Origin: Prochlorococcus sp. AG-409-J19
GTDB taxonomy: Bacteria > Cyanobacteriota > Cyanobacteriia > PCC-6307 > Cyanobiaceae
Direction: 5' to 3'
Assembly: GCA_003215635.1 (NCBI GenBank)
Contig: QCKC01000015.1
Coordinates: 1 to 32,481 of the forward strand
Length of the DNA stretch: 32,481 nt
Shown: positions 9,174 to 17,567 of the stretch, one piece after another
Layout of the letters: each line of letters opens with the position of its first letter
Numbering within the stretch: position 1 is the stretch's first letter
The notes under the pieces: model-generated
The model's input: only the letters and a program-made list of their open reading frames with translations
Told to the model about the DNA's origin: nothing
Databases searched by the model: none
Translations under genes and position numbers: made by a program

Positions 9174-11012
9174 ATGACTAAAAAAAAAGGAAACGAGGGA
9201 ATCTTGTGCAAAGAAGAGATAACTCTCTCTAGCTCCCCTTCTAATAACAGCAAAGAGAAACCTGCAATACCAAGTAATGAAAACATGGATTCAAACTCCT
9301 TAGAGAACAAATCAACATCAACCGCAACCGACACCACCCTGGAAGAAAAAGAGGCAGAGATCTCAAACTTCGAAGGATTTGGCTTCAGTCAAGAGCTTCT
9401 GCAAACCCTTGCAGCTAAAGGCTACAAAGAACCTTCACCTATTCAGAAAGCTGCATTCCCAGAATTAATGCTTGGCAGAGATCTTGTCGGACAAGCTCAA
9501 ACAGGCACTGGAAAAACAGCAGCTTTCGCATTGCCGCTGCTCGAAAGGCTCACAAAAGGCAATAAGAAACCTCAGGTCTTAGTTCTTGCTCCAACACGTG
9601 AGTTGGCAATGCAAGTGGCGGATTCCTTTAGAGCATATTCAGCAGGTCATCCTCATTTAAAAATACTTGCCGTCTATGGCGGAGCGGACTTTAGATCACA
9701 AATAATCAGTCTAAAAAGAGGAATTGATGTAGTTGTTGGGACTCCAGGTCGACTAATGGATCACATAAGACAACAGACACTTGACACCTCTGAATTAAAA
9801 AGTTTGGTTCTAGATGAAGCAGATGAAATGCTTCGAATGGGATTTATTGATGACGTCGAATGGATTTTAGAAAAGTTACCTAAAGAAAGACAAATGATAC
9901 TTTTTTCTGCAACTATGCCATCCGAGATAAGAAGACTATCCAAACGATATCTTAATGAACCAGCAGAAATAACAATCAAGGCAAATAAGAAAGCAGAACA
10001 CCTAATCAGACAACGATTTATAACACTGCAAAACAGCTATAAACTTGAAGCATTAAATAGAGTACTGGAGGCTTTTACCGGTGAAGGTGTCATTATTTTT
10101 GCACGTACAAAAATGATAACAATAACTATATCTGAGTCTTTAGAAGCTTCTGGTCATAATGTTGCTGTTCTCAATGGAGATGTGCCACAAAACCAAAGGG
10201 AGAGAACTGTTGAACGATTAAGGAAAGGAGCAGTTAACATACTTGTAGCAACCGATGTTGCAGCAAGAGGTCTTGACGTAGAAAGAATAGGACTGGTAAT
10301 TAATTATGACATGCCTTTTGATAGTGAGGCTTATGTTCATAGAATAGGTAGAACAGGAAGAGCTGGTAGAAATGGAGATGCCATATTATTTGTCAACCCA
10401 AGAGAAAGAAGGTTTGTTAGCAACTTAGAGAGAGCCGTGAATCAACAAATAAAATCAATGGAGATTCCTAACAATTCAGAAATAAATAAATCCCGTATAG
10501 AAAGGCTTAAACAAAATCTCTCTAAGAAAGCAATAGAAAAAACAGAATCAACAGATGAATCAAATGCTCTTGTAGAAATACTTTCTTCAGTCTCTGAAAG
10601 TTCAAACTTAGATTATGAGCAACTTGCTCTTGCTTCATTAAAACTAGCAATTGGTTCAGAACCACTTTTGATAGAAAGTGATGAAAGTTGGTTAAAACAA
10701 ACTAGTCTTAGAAATCGCTCAAGAGAAAAAGATGAAGGTTTCCGTTCTAGCAGAAGAACATCTAGATCTCCAGAAGAGCATATGGAACGTTTTCGTGTAG
10801 AAGTGGGCTATAGAGATAGAGTGAAACCTGGCAATTTAGTAGGTGCAATAGCGAACGAATCCGGTCTAAATGGGCGAATGATAGGCCGAATACAAATATT
10901 TGAAGAACATAGTCTTGTAGATCTTCCTAAGGGAATGCCAAAAGAAGTATTTAATGGATTAAAAAAATTAAAGGTAATGAACCGTGAGCTTGACATAAGC
11001 AGAGCAAAATAA
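9174..11012 (+). CDS. deaD: ATP-dependent RNA helicase, DeaD/CsdA type, with DbpA-like RNA-binding tail
   Basis: From the ATG at 9174 the product is 612 residues. Motifs in order are: Q motif FSQELLQTLAAKGY...PSPIQ, Walker A AQTGTGKT (108-115), PTRELAMQ, VVGTPGRLMDH, DEAD at 214-217, SAT in LFSATMP, and the helicase C block VAARGLD followed by HRIGRTGRAGRNG. The C-terminus (about the last 75 residues, MERFRVEVGYRD...NRELDISR) matches the DbpA/CsdA RNA-binding domain that guides such helicases to structured rRNA. The role is RNA remodelling in ribosome assembly and mRNA decay, often cold-induced in cyanobacteria. The frame continues upstream to a TTG at 9078 (32 more residues), but that segment is not helicase-like, and MTKKK at 9174 looks like a genuine N-terminus. 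A low-complexity S/E/N-rich linker precedes the Q motif. Confidence 0.93.
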   Translation: MTKKKGNEGILCKEEITLSSSPSNNSKEKPAIPSNENMDSNSLENKSTSTATDTTLEEKEAEISNFEGFGFSQELLQTLAAKGYKEPSPIQKAAFPELMLGRDLVGQAQTGTGKTAAFALPLLERLTKGNKKPQVLVLAPTRELAMQVADSFRAYSAGHPHLKILAVYGGADFRSQIISLKRGIDVVVGTPGRLMDHIRQQTLDTSELKSLVLDEADEMLRMGFIDDVEWILEKLPKERQMILFSATMPSEIRRLSKRYLNEPAEITIKANKKAEHLIRQRFITLQNSYKLEALNRVLEAFTGEGVIIFARTKMITITISESLEASGHNVAVLNGDVPQNQRERTVERLRKGAVNILVATDVAARGLDVERIGLVINYDMPFDSEAYVHRIGRTGRAGRNGDAILFVNPRERRFVSNLERAVNQQIKSMEIPNNSEINKSRIERLKQNLSKKAIEKTESTDESNALVEILSSVSESSNLDYEQLALASLKLAIGSEPLLIESDESWLKQTSLRNRSREKDEGFRSSRRTSRSPEEHMERFRVEVGYRDRVKPGNLVGAIANESGLNGRMIGRIQIFEEHSLVDLPKGMPKEVFNGLKKLKVMNRELDISRAK

Positions 11013-11013
11013 A

Positions 11014-11316
11014 TTGTACTTATTTAAACAAATAATCTTTATACCAATAGTTATTTCTCACACTTTTTCTATTAATAGTCAAGCACTAATAAAACTATCA
11101 AATGAATACAAATCTATACATGCCAACAATCCCGCACTTAATGCAATATGTCTCGCATTCATTAGAACAGCAGCATCAAGAGCTGGGGTAACCCCCCCTA
11201 AGGGCATGCCACGTTTCACCTGTAATTGTTTTACAAATCAACTCAACTCAGGAAAATCAATCAAAACTGCCCAAGAAGACTGCAAAGCCAAATCGGCAGA
11301 AAAATATAGCCTGTAG
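11014..11316 (+). CDS. Small putative exported Cys-containing protein, unknown function
   Basis: This 100-residue reading frame starts at a TTG one base after the helicase stop, with no in-frame ATG near the N-terminus. The first ~24 residues (basic K5, then hydrophobic IIFIPIVI, ending SINSQA) resemble a signal peptide with a cleavage site near residue 24. The predicted mature part has four cysteines (C46, C70, C72, C90), consistent with disulfides in an exported protein, and an evenly polar composition. I do not recognise the family with certainty, although I believe short proteins of this style recur in marine picocyanobacteria. Its position implies co-transcription with the RNA helicase. 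The chance that it is a real gene is good; its function is unknown. Confidence 0.6.
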   Translation: MYLFKQIIFIPIVISHTFSINSQALIKLSNEYKSIHANNPALNAICLAFIRTAASRAGVTPPKGMPRFTCNCFTNQLNSGKSIKTAQEDCKAKSAEKYSL

Positions 11317-11579
11317 TTGATATGAACTACTGAATCACAAAGATATCAAGGCGGATTCGTTTGGCAAAATTTCTCCCTCTCACAGAAATAATTAAGAGAA
11401 AACTCCAAAATCTACATATTCTTCTCCGAATAAATAGGCAATAACTTATTATTTGGTGAAATCAGTTAACAGTTTCCAAACGGTACGCTCCCCAAGCTTC
11501 AGCTCTCCTGCTTCAGCATCCAAGGACTTTCCTTTTCGGACCAGCTTCACTGATCAAATTCCATCGGTCCCTTTAGGAA
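11317..11579 (+). promoter_or_regulatory. Long gene-free leader before the RRM protein gene
   Basis: These 263 bases hold no convincing reading frame. The last ~100 bases are noticeably less AT-rich than the first part. Close to the gene lie two small inverted repeats: AAGGA/TCCTT (11522-11526 and 11530-11534) and GGACC/GGTCC (11538-11542 and 11566-11570). An AGGAA at 11575-11579 abuts the ATG, an unusually short spacing. Cold-inducible RRM genes of cyanobacteria are known to carry long 5' untranslated leaders, so a structured leader is plausible. No promoter could be fixed. Confidence 0.4.
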
Positions 11580-11864
11580 ATGACCATCTACATAGGCAAC
11601 TTGTCCTTCCAAGCTGAGCAGGAAGATCTAGTCGATCTCTTCAATCAATATGGACAAGTCAAACAATGCAGCCTCCCTCTCGATAGGGAGACTGGAAGAA
11701 AGAGAGGTTTTGCATTTGTCGAAATGGAAAACGAGGCTGACGAACAAAAAGCCATAGACGATCTTCAAGAGGTCGAATGGATGGGAAGAATGATCCGAGT
11801 GAACAAAGCCACCCCTAGAGAAAGATCTGGAGGAAATCGTGGCGGTGGAGGAAATCGTTGGTAA
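11580..11864 (+). CDS. RRM-type glycine-tailed RNA-binding protein
   Basis: This 94-residue protein is a single RNA recognition motif. RNP2 is IYIGNL (3-8) and RNP1 is KRGFAFVE (41-48), with the usual aromatic residues for base stacking. The last ~15 residues are Arg/Gly/Asn rich (RSGGNRGGGGNRW), as in the Rbp family of cyanobacteria. Such proteins bind single-stranded RNA, act as RNA chaperones, and in several cyanobacteria are induced by cold or help localise photosystem mRNAs. Single-domain architecture and length fit the family exactly. It is preceded by a long leader and followed by a strong hairpin, so it is probably transcribed alone. Confidence 0.93.
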   Translation: MTIYIGNLSFQAEQEDLVDLFNQYGQVKQCSLPLDRETGRKRGFAFVEMENEADEQKAIDDLQEVEWMGRMIRVNKATPRERSGGNRGGGGNRW

Positions 11865-11875
11865 ACAAAATCATA

Positions 11876-11925
11876 AAATATTTTCTATAGGCAATAAAAC
11901 TACATATTCCCTATAGAGAATATTT
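11876..11925 (+). terminator. Hairpin after the RRM protein gene
   Basis: The arms 11876-11891 (AAATATTTTCTATAGG) and 11910-11925 (CCTATAGAGAATATTT) form a 16-bp stem with one G-U wobble and an 18-base loop. It begins 11 bases after the RRM stop. A T6 run lies further downstream (around 11953) rather than directly at the stem base, so classical intrinsic termination is likely but not certain. Confidence 0.6.
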
Positions 11926-12008
11926 CCCTGGATAAATATTCCGAACCAAGAGTTTTTTAAAATTGCCATATTGAAAATATGTTTTAGAGCAAATAAAAAG
12001 GTAAATTT

Positions 12009-12068
12009 ATGCAATCTAAAAAGATTTGGGAATGCTTTCTAAAAGGGAAAAACCAATCAGCCCTCTAA
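12009..12068 (+). other. Short ribosome-binding-site-led reading frame overlapping the ABC exporter start
   Basis: An AAAAAGG sequence (11994-12000) lies 8 bases before an ATG at 12009 that opens 19 codons (MQSKKIWECFLKGKNQSAL) and stops at TAA 12066-12068. It is out of frame with, and overlaps, the ABC exporter start at 12032. This could be a leader peptide that couples or limits exporter translation, or chance. The exporter itself has no comparable ribosome binding site. Confidence 0.3.
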
Positions 12069-13816
12069 AAAGGTTGATTAGCAGTTTGAGTAAATTTAAA
12101 ACTCTTATTTACAGTGCAGCAATATGTTCCATATTGAATAAGATATTTGATCTTGCGCCACCAGTATTAATAGGGCTAGCTGTTGATGTTGTAGTTAGAG
12201 AGCAAGCATCCTGGATAAGCAATCTAGGTATTAAAACTGTCCCAAATCAGCTTTATATACTTGCATTTTGCTCTTTTCTTATCTGGACAGCTGAATCATT
12301 ATTTGAATATCTTTATGGGATTCTCTGGCGTAATCTTGCACAGAAAGCTCAACATAGTCTAAGGATAAAAGCTTACAATCATCTTCAGAAACTTGAAATG
12401 TCATTTTTTGAAGAGGAAAATACTGGGCGTTTGATGACAATTCTAAATGACGATATAAATCAGCTAGAGAGGTTCCTTGATCATGGAGCCAATCAAATAC
12501 TACAGCTAATAATAACTGTTCTAGTCATAGGTACAGCTATATCAATAGTCGCACCATCAGTAACTTTATATGCATTCCTTCCTATACCTATAATCTTGTG
12601 GGGATCCATATACTTTCAGAAATTGTTAGCACCTAGATATCGAAGTGTAAGAGAAAAAGCTGGAGATCTTGGCTCTAGACTTAATAACAATCTGGGAGGA
12701 ATGCTAACTATAAAGAGCTTTACAACAGAAAAATGGGAATTAGAAAGACTAGAAAAAGACAGCAGATCTTATATGCTTAGCAATAGAGATGCGATCAAGT
12801 TATCTGCTGGCTTCATACCACTTATTCGTTTTGCAATACTCTTTGCATTTCTTGCAATTCTTATTCTCGGGGGATTACAAACCTGGCAAGGCATTATTCC
12901 AATAGGTACTTATAGCTTCCTTGTTTTCATCACACAACGCTTACTTTGGCCATTAACAACACTGGGACATACATTAGATGAATATCAACGTTCGATGGCA
13001 TCTGCAAACCGAGTATTAGATCTAATAGACACTCCGCTAAAGATACCTGATGGAGAAAAGCCTCTTGATTTAAAAACAGTCAAAGGAGATATATGTTTTC
13101 AGGGTGTTAGATTTAACTATCAAAATAGAGAAAATTTATTTGAAGATTTCAACCTAAATATCAATGCTGGATCTACTGTAGGTATCGTGGGAGCGACTGG
13201 CTCTGGGAAAAGCACACTCATAAAGCTTTTACTTAGATTATATTCAATCTCAAGTGGCAGTATACTTTTAGACAATCAACCTATCAATGAGTTTAGATTA
13301 ATAGATTTGCGAAGATGCATTTCATTAGTTACCCAAGAAGTATATTTATTCCACGGGACTATCGCAGAAAATATTGCTTACGGGAAAACAAATGCTAGCT
13401 CTCAAGAAATAAAGATTGCAGCCGATCTTGCCGAAGCAACATCATTCATAAATTCACTCCCAGAAGGCTTCGATACTATTGTCGGAGAGAGAGGTCAAAG
13501 ATTATCGGGAGGCCAAAGGCAAAGAATAGCTCTTGCCAGGGCAATTATAAAAAGGGCACCCATTATGATTCTAGATGAAGCAACTGCAGCAGTAGATAAC
13601 GAAACAGAAGCTGCGATTCAAAGATCTCTCAATAAGATCACAAAAGACAGAACCACAATTCTTATTGCTCATCGTTTAAGCACAGTAAGGAATGCCAATC
13701 TGATTATTGTGATGGACAAAGGTAAAATAATTGAGAAAGGCACTCATCAATCATTAATTAGCACATCAGGAGCATATAATGATCTATGGATGGTTCAAGC
13801 AGGTCTACACAGTTGA
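12032..13816 (+). CDS. ABC exporter, fused permease and ATP-binding protein (MsbA-like half transporter)
   Basis: From ATG 12032 the product is 594 residues; a TTG at 12026 would add two, and an in-frame stop at 12017 excludes anything longer. The N-terminal ~320 residues are the six-helix type 1 exporter membrane domain. The C-terminal part is the nucleotide-binding domain: Walker A GATGSGKS (387-394), Q-loop LVTQEVYLF, signature LSGGQRQR (491-498), Walker B IMILDEATAAVD (D515/E516), and the switch histidine in LIAHRLST. The length and TIKSFTTEKWE coupling-helix region are typical of homodimeric lipid or multidrug exporters. The substrate cannot be told from sequence. No partner gene adjoins it, which fits a homodimer. 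Confidence 0.92.
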   Translation: MLSKREKPISPLKRLISSLSKFKTLIYSAAICSILNKIFDLAPPVLIGLAVDVVVREQASWISNLGIKTVPNQLYILAFCSFLIWTAESLFEYLYGILWRNLAQKAQHSLRIKAYNHLQKLEMSFFEEENTGRLMTILNDDINQLERFLDHGANQILQLIITVLVIGTAISIVAPSVTLYAFLPIPIILWGSIYFQKLLAPRYRSVREKAGDLGSRLNNNLGGMLTIKSFTTEKWELERLEKDSRSYMLSNRDAIKLSAGFIPLIRFAILFAFLAILILGGLQTWQGIIPIGTYSFLVFITQRLLWPLTTLGHTLDEYQRSMASANRVLDLIDTPLKIPDGEKPLDLKTVKGDICFQGVRFNYQNRENLFEDFNLNINAGSTVGIVGATGSGKSTLIKLLLRLYSISSGSILLDNQPINEFRLIDLRRCISLVTQEVYLFHGTIAENIAYGKTNASSQEIKIAADLAEATSFINSLPEGFDTIVGERGQRLSGGQRQRIALARAIIKRAPIMILDEATAAVDNETEAAIQRSLNKITKDRTTILIAHRLSTVRNANLIIVMDKGKIIEKGTHQSLISTSGAYNDLWMVQAGLHS

Positions 13817-13838
13817 TTGTTAATGTATGGATTAACAA
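13817..13838. terminator. Hairpin between convergent ABC exporter and PsbP-like genes
   Basis: TTGTTAAT (13817-13824) and ATTAACAA (13831-13838) pair perfectly around the 6-base loop GTATGG. The stem starts immediately after the exporter stop codon, in the 70-base gap between convergent genes. It could terminate transcription from either side, but it is weak (mostly A-T) and lacks a clear T tract. Confidence 0.45.
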
Positions 13839-13886
13839 AAGTATTGTAACAACTTATCAGTTAATTAGATTTAGTTAATATGAAAA

Positions 13887-14450
13887 TTAAATCAAGAAAG
13901 TAAAAGAATCGATAACGCGCCTAAATAAAGATTTAACCTTAGGCCAGCGCACTTCATTAGTACTAGTAGCAAAGGTATATAGATATCCATGATCCACTAC
14001 AAAAGTAGTTAGCTCGTGTCTTTCTCTGTCTGGTAAATGAATAGAATATTCAAGATCATAAAAAGTGTGTCCCGAAGATTCTCTTTGAGAAGCTTCTAGT
14101 AGTTCAACCTCTCGCCCAGCCCCTTCAGGCGCAATAATTTGATCAACCAATCTTTTCCCTACAATTTCAGGGGAACCAAGTGTTTTGAGTTCAGCATCCT
14201 CTTCTAACTTTGAGATTACTAAGCTCAATGTCTCGTCACTATTTATTAGATCGTGATAGACAACTTCAGGTCCACCCCCAACAGAAATCCTTGTCCAGCC
14301 TGTTGGATAGAAAAATCCATAGCGACCATCGGCACTTTGGAATGCATTTAGTCCTGCCGATGAGCCTGAACAAGCCCCTAAAACAAGTACAAGTGAAAGC
14401 GCAAAAAAGACGCGAAGAAAAGATCGAACTATTACAACCATTAAATGCAT
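13887..14450 (-). CDS. psbP: PsbP-like lipoprotein of photosystem II (CyanoP)
   Basis: This 187-residue protein begins with a lipoprotein signal: basic R9/R13, a hydrophobic stretch, and the lipobox LGAC with C27 as the lipidation site. The mature part reads as a PsbP domain (SADGRYGFFYPTGWTRIS near the start, VYHDLINSDETLSLVIS, HTFYDLEYSIHLPDRERHELTTF, and a C-terminal RVIDSFTF). In cyanobacteria this protein attaches to the lumenal side of thylakoid membranes and helps photosystem II assembly or stability. The start at 14450 is well supported: AGGAG lies 8 bases upstream on the minus strand (14459-14463), one of the few textbook Shine-Dalgarno sites in the window. It is divergent from recR. 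Family assignment is secure; the exact paralogue class is less so. Confidence 0.9.
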   Translation of the reverse strand: MHLMVVIVRSFLRVFFALSLVLVLGACSGSSAGLNAFQSADGRYGFFYPTGWTRISVGGGPEVVYHDLINSDETLSLVISKLEEDAELKTLGSPEIVGKRLVDQIIAPEGAGREVELLEASQRESSGHTFYDLEYSIHLPDRERHELTTFVVDHGYLYTFATSTNEVRWPKVKSLFRRVIDSFTFLI

Positions 14451-14562
14451 TCAGAAATCTCCTTTCATTCTGCCCGAGTTCGCAAAAAACTGTAAGTAGC
14501 ATTTTGATTACGCCATTAGGAGGGCTTCAGCTGCTTTAATTCAACACATCTGCCTTAGACCA

Positions 14563-15162
14563 CTGAGCGGCTTTACAAAACCTCTTGCACGCTTAATCGA
14601 TCAATTTGAGCAATTGCCCGGGATAGGCCCTAGGACTGCTCAAAGGTTAGCCTTGCATTTGTTACGACAACCAGAGATCAAGATCCGATCTTTTGCTGAT
14701 GCACTTCTAGCCGCGCATGACCAAGTTGGACAATGTGAAAAATGTTTCCACTTAAGTGCTGAGTCTGTTTGTGAAATCTGCAGAAATACCCATCGAGACA
14801 AGAGGATACTCTGCGTCATCGCAGATTCTCGAGATCTAATCGCACTAGAACGTACTAGAGAATACAAAGGACTTTACTTCGTTCTCGGAGGCCTGATTTC
14901 TCCTATGGATGGAATAGGCCCAGAGTTTCTACAGATCCCAAATTTAATTGAAAGAGTTGATAAAGATGAAATTAAGGAAGTAATACTTGCTTTAACGCCA
15001 AGTGTGGAAGGTGATACAACAAGCCTTTACATAGCAAAACTACTAAAACCTTTTACAAAGGTAAGTCGAATCGCTTACGGTCTCCCTGTTGGTAGCGAAT
15101 TGGAATACGCTGACGAGGTCACTCTCACCAGGGCCTTGGAAGGCAGGCAAACCATAAATTAA
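14563..15162 (+). CDS. recR: Recombination mediator protein RecR (start codon uncertain, non-canonical)
   Basis: The body is clearly RecR: helix-hairpin-helix [18 protein letters not shown], a four-Cys zinc finger (C58, C61, C70, C73 when numbered from 14563), and a Toprim domain ([48 protein letters not shown]). It acts with RecO and RecF to load RecA at gaps. The conserved RecR N-terminus (PLxxLIxxLxxLPG) is present upstream of the first standard start codon (TTG 14614) as [16 protein letters not shown]. The open frame from 14500 to there contains no ATG, GTG or TTG. A CTG at 14563 would give [11 protein letters not shown] after the initiator and is my best guess (200 residues, family norm). 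ATT at 14515 or 14539 are alternatives. The start given is therefore an inference; the stop at 15162 is certain. lipA follows after 19 bases. Confidence 0.88.
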   Translation: MSGFTKPLARLIDQFEQLPGIGPRTAQRLALHLLRQPEIKIRSFADALLAAHDQVGQCEKCFHLSAESVCEICRNTHRDKRILCVIADSRDLIALERTREYKGLYFVLGGLISPMDGIGPEFLQIPNLIERVDKDEIKEVILALTPSVEGDTTSLYIAKLLKPFTKVSRIAYGLPVGSELEYADEVTLTRALEGRQTIN

Positions 15163-15181
15163 ATTTGCTTAAATAATTTCA

Positions 15182-16093
15182 ATGATTGAATTTCGGAGTC
15201 AAAGCAAATACCAATCAACGCTTCCAAAAGAGCGGCTACCTAAGTGGATAAAATCACCCATAGGAAAAGCATCAGAAATAGAAAAAGTTCAAAATATAGT
15301 AAAAGGTCTCAATCTACATACCATTTGTGAAGAAGGAAGGTGCCCCAATAGAGGAGAATGTTATGCATCTGGGACCGCAACTTTTCTCCTGGGAGGTTCT
15401 ATCTGTACAAGAAGTTGTGCTTTCTGCCAAGTCAACAAGGGTCAGAAACCAGAGGCAATTGATAAAGACGAAGGCTATAGAATTGCTATAGCTGTCAAAG
15501 ATTTGTGTTTGCATTATGTTGTTCTAACTTCAGTTGCTAGAGACGATCTCCCAGATCATGGAGCCAGTCTATTTACAGATGCTATGGAGGCAATACGCAG
15601 TTTAAATCCTCAGACCGAAATTGAAGTTTTAACTCCTGATTTCTGGGGCGGAAGTGATGACAAGAAGCAAGCTCAGACTAATCGATTAAGGAGAGTTATT
15701 GAGGCAAAGCCTATTTGCTTTAACCATAATCTAGAAACTGTAAAAAGACTACAAAAAGAAGTACGTCGTGGTGCCACCTATGAACGTTCATTAGAACTTC
15801 TAAAAACGGCAAAAATTCTTGATCCTGACATGCCTACAAAATCAGGAATAATGCTTGGCCTTGGTGAAACAAAAGAAGAAATAATTTCAACTCTGACTCA
15901 TCTTCGTCAAGTTGGCTGCGAAAGATTAACACTTGGGCAATATCTGCGCCCTTCTTTGGCACATATACCTGTTCAACGTTATTGGACTCCTGAAGAATTT
16001 GAAGATCTAGCTTCAATAGCTAGAAAATTAGGGTTTCTGAAAGTAAATAGTGGTCCTCTAATTCGCAGCAGCTATCACGCCAAAGAAAGTTAA
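15182..16093 (+). CDS. lipA: Lipoyl synthase LipA (radical SAM)
   Basis: This 303-residue enzyme has both iron-sulfur signatures of lipoyl synthase. The auxiliary cluster motif [12 protein letters not shown] has C49, C54 and C60. The radical SAM motif CTRSCAFC has C75, C79 and C82. The C-terminal serine ligand motif RSS (LIRSSYHA) is also present. It inserts two sulfur atoms into octanoyl groups on lipoyl domains such as those of pyruvate dehydrogenase and the glycine cleavage system. Length fits the family. It follows recR on the same strand after 19 bases and ends one base from the stop of the convergent hypothetical gene, leaving no room for a separate terminator. Cyanobacteria often carry two lipA paralogues; which one this is cannot be said. 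Confidence 0.95.
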   Translation: MIEFRSQSKYQSTLPKERLPKWIKSPIGKASEIEKVQNIVKGLNLHTICEEGRCPNRGECYASGTATFLLGGSICTRSCAFCQVNKGQKPEAIDKDEGYRIAIAVKDLCLHYVVLTSVARDDLPDHGASLFTDAMEAIRSLNPQTEIEVLTPDFWGGSDDKKQAQTNRLRRVIEAKPICFNHNLETVKRLQKEVRRGATYERSLELLKTAKILDPDMPTKSGIMLGLGETKEEIISTLTHLRQVGCERLTLGQYLRPSLAHIPVQRYWTPEEFEDLASIARKLGFLKVNSGPLIRSSYHAKES

Positions 16094-16094
16094 T

Positions 16095-16610
16095 CTATTT
16101 CAGAGCAAGAGCTTTTTGCCATTTTAGATAACTTTTTTCTAATACATTCTCGCACTCTGCAATCATTAAAGATCCTGATCCACCCCAAACCATTCTCAAT
16201 GGCAAATCCAAGGGGGAAGATCCAACCTCTCGGGTCCTATTAAATCCTTTCTGTTGAAAATAGCGAATCAATCTATAATGCTGGAAATTCTCGTCACTTA
16301 TAGCCAATAACCTAGCGTATTTACATGGGGTGGACTCCATAGCCCATAACATAGTTGCTGCCCATAACAAATCCCCAACACCTTTTATTTTTGGAGAACT
16401 AACCTTTATAGTATCTATTTGCAAGCCTTTAATATCTCTATAGGCCCATCCTTTCAGTTCTCCCAACAGTTGAACCTTATTAAGTTGAACTTTTTCGGCT
16501 ACAACAACTTTAAATGTCCATATACTCAATGGCCTTCTAACTTGTATTCTTAAAAGAAGAGAAGCACTTGACGCCTCTTTTTCTAGGGAATTAAGAGTTA
16601 AATTTCTCAA
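16095..16610 (-). CDS. Conserved cyanobacterial protein, possible GNAT-like fold
   Basis: This 171-residue protein has no domain I can assign firmly. It starts at TTG 16610, three bases after the trhO stop on the same strand. There is no ATG before residue 86. The middle and C-terminal part (ARLLAISDENFQHYRLIRYFQQKGF, then LDLPLRMVWGGSGSLM) resembles the motif A/B region of GNAT acyltransferases, where a paired-position 'xYRLxRYFxxxGF' segment is common. A clear acetyl-CoA loop (R/Q-x-x-G-x-A) is not visible, so catalytic activity is doubtful. It is the last gene of the minus-strand lysA-to-trhO string. Its presence there suggests only co-transcription. Confidence 0.65.
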   Translation of the reverse strand: MRNLTLNSLEKEASSASLLLRIQVRRPLSIWTFKVVVAEKVQLNKVQLLGELKGWAYRDIKGLQIDTIKVSSPKIKGVGDLLWAATMLWAMESTPCKYARLLAISDENFQHYRLIRYFQQKGFNRTREVGSSPLDLPLRMVWGGSGSLMIAECENVLEKSYLKWQKALALK

Positions 16611-16613
16611 GTC

Positions 16614-17567
16614 TCAATGGCGATTGTAATCAATTGCTTTATCAGATTGGCGACTAAACTGACGATGTCTTTCAGCAAAACGTGCTCTATCCGCATCAGA
16701 ATAGTCGTCTATGCAATGTAAACATTGAATACCTGGTATAAAATTTTTCTCTGCTCGATCTTCTGGGCTTAAAGGAAAACCGCAGGCATAGCATAATTCA
16801 TGCTCACCTTTAACCAGTTGGTGATTTAAAGCAACTCTTTGATCAAATACAAAGCATTCCCCTTGCCATCGACTATCTGCAACAGGAACAGTCTCTAAAT
16901 AACGAAGAATCCCCCCATGTAAATGGTAAACATTATGAAAACCTTTTTTCTTTAAATATGAAGAAGCCTTCTCACAACGAATACCACCAGTACAAAACAT
17001 GGCAACTCTCTTATTATTATCTTGATTAGCTATATAGCTTAGTTTCTGATCAACCCATTTAGGAAATTCTCGGAAGTTTGCTGTTTGTGGATTCAATGAA
17101 TTATTAAAAGTGCCTATGGAGATCTCATAATGATTACGCGTATCAATAACAATAGTATCTTCATCATCAATAAACTCATTCCAATCATGAGGTTCGACAT
17201 ATTTCCCAACATTACTAGAAGGATCAATATCCTTAATTCCCATTGTAACTATCTCTGGTTTTCTCCTGATTTTTAATCTTCTAAATGCTTGCTGATCAGA
17301 ATAACTAAACTTTAATTCAAATTTGTTATCTGATGTATAGCAAGTAAGAATTGAAATCAATTTATCAACTGCATATTCGGATCCACAAATTGTTCCATTG
17401 AATCCTTCATTAGCCAATAGAATAGTTCCCTTTATACTCAATTCAACAGCAATAGATTTTAGTTCGTCTATTAGGTAGATAATATCTCCATCAAGCAAGT
17501 TATTAAAACAATAGAACGCCGCGACTTTAAACAATTCACTTGTATATTCTGACCTTTTATAATCCAT
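16614..17567 (-). CDS. trhO: tRNA uridine(34) hydroxylase TrhO (rhodanese domain)
   Basis: This 317-residue protein follows the TrhO/YceA layout: an N-terminal ferredoxin-like domain (ending GFNGTICGSE...), a rhodanese domain with the active-site loop CTGGIRCEK (C192, C198), and a C-terminal Cys-rich part (CYACGFPLSPED, GIQCLHC) that looks like a small zinc site. TrhO hydroxylates uridine 34 of tRNAs in an oxygen-dependent, prephenate-independent way to give 5-hydroxyuridine. The start ATG (17565-17567) shares one base with the bioB stop (TAATG), so translation is probably coupled. Length fits the family (about 310-350). Confidence 0.92.
   Translation of the reverse strand: MDYKRSEYTSELFKVAAFYCFNNLLDGDIIYLIDELKSIAVELSIKGTILLANEGFNGTICGSEYAVDKLISILTCYTSDNKFELKFSYSDQQAFRRLKIRRKPEIVTMGIKDIDPSSNVGKYVEPHDWNEFIDDEDTIVIDTRNHYEISIGTFNNSLNPQTANFREFPKWVDQKLSYIANQDNNKRVAMFCTGGIRCEKASSYLKKKGFHNVYHLHGGILRYLETVPVADSRWQGECFVFDQRVALNHQLVKGEHELCYACGFPLSPEDRAEKNFIPGIQCLHCIDDYSDADRARFAERHRQFSRQSDKAIDYNRH

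Noticed and set aside
14210..14539. 109-codon plus-strand frame opposite the PsbP-like gene
   Set aside because: It is antisense to a clear lipoprotein gene and runs into the recR leader; no family resemblance.
14614..15162. recR starting at TTG 14614
   Set aside because: This would cut off the conserved [11 protein letters not shown] helix that every RecR has before LPGIGP, so the TTG is an internal leucine codon.
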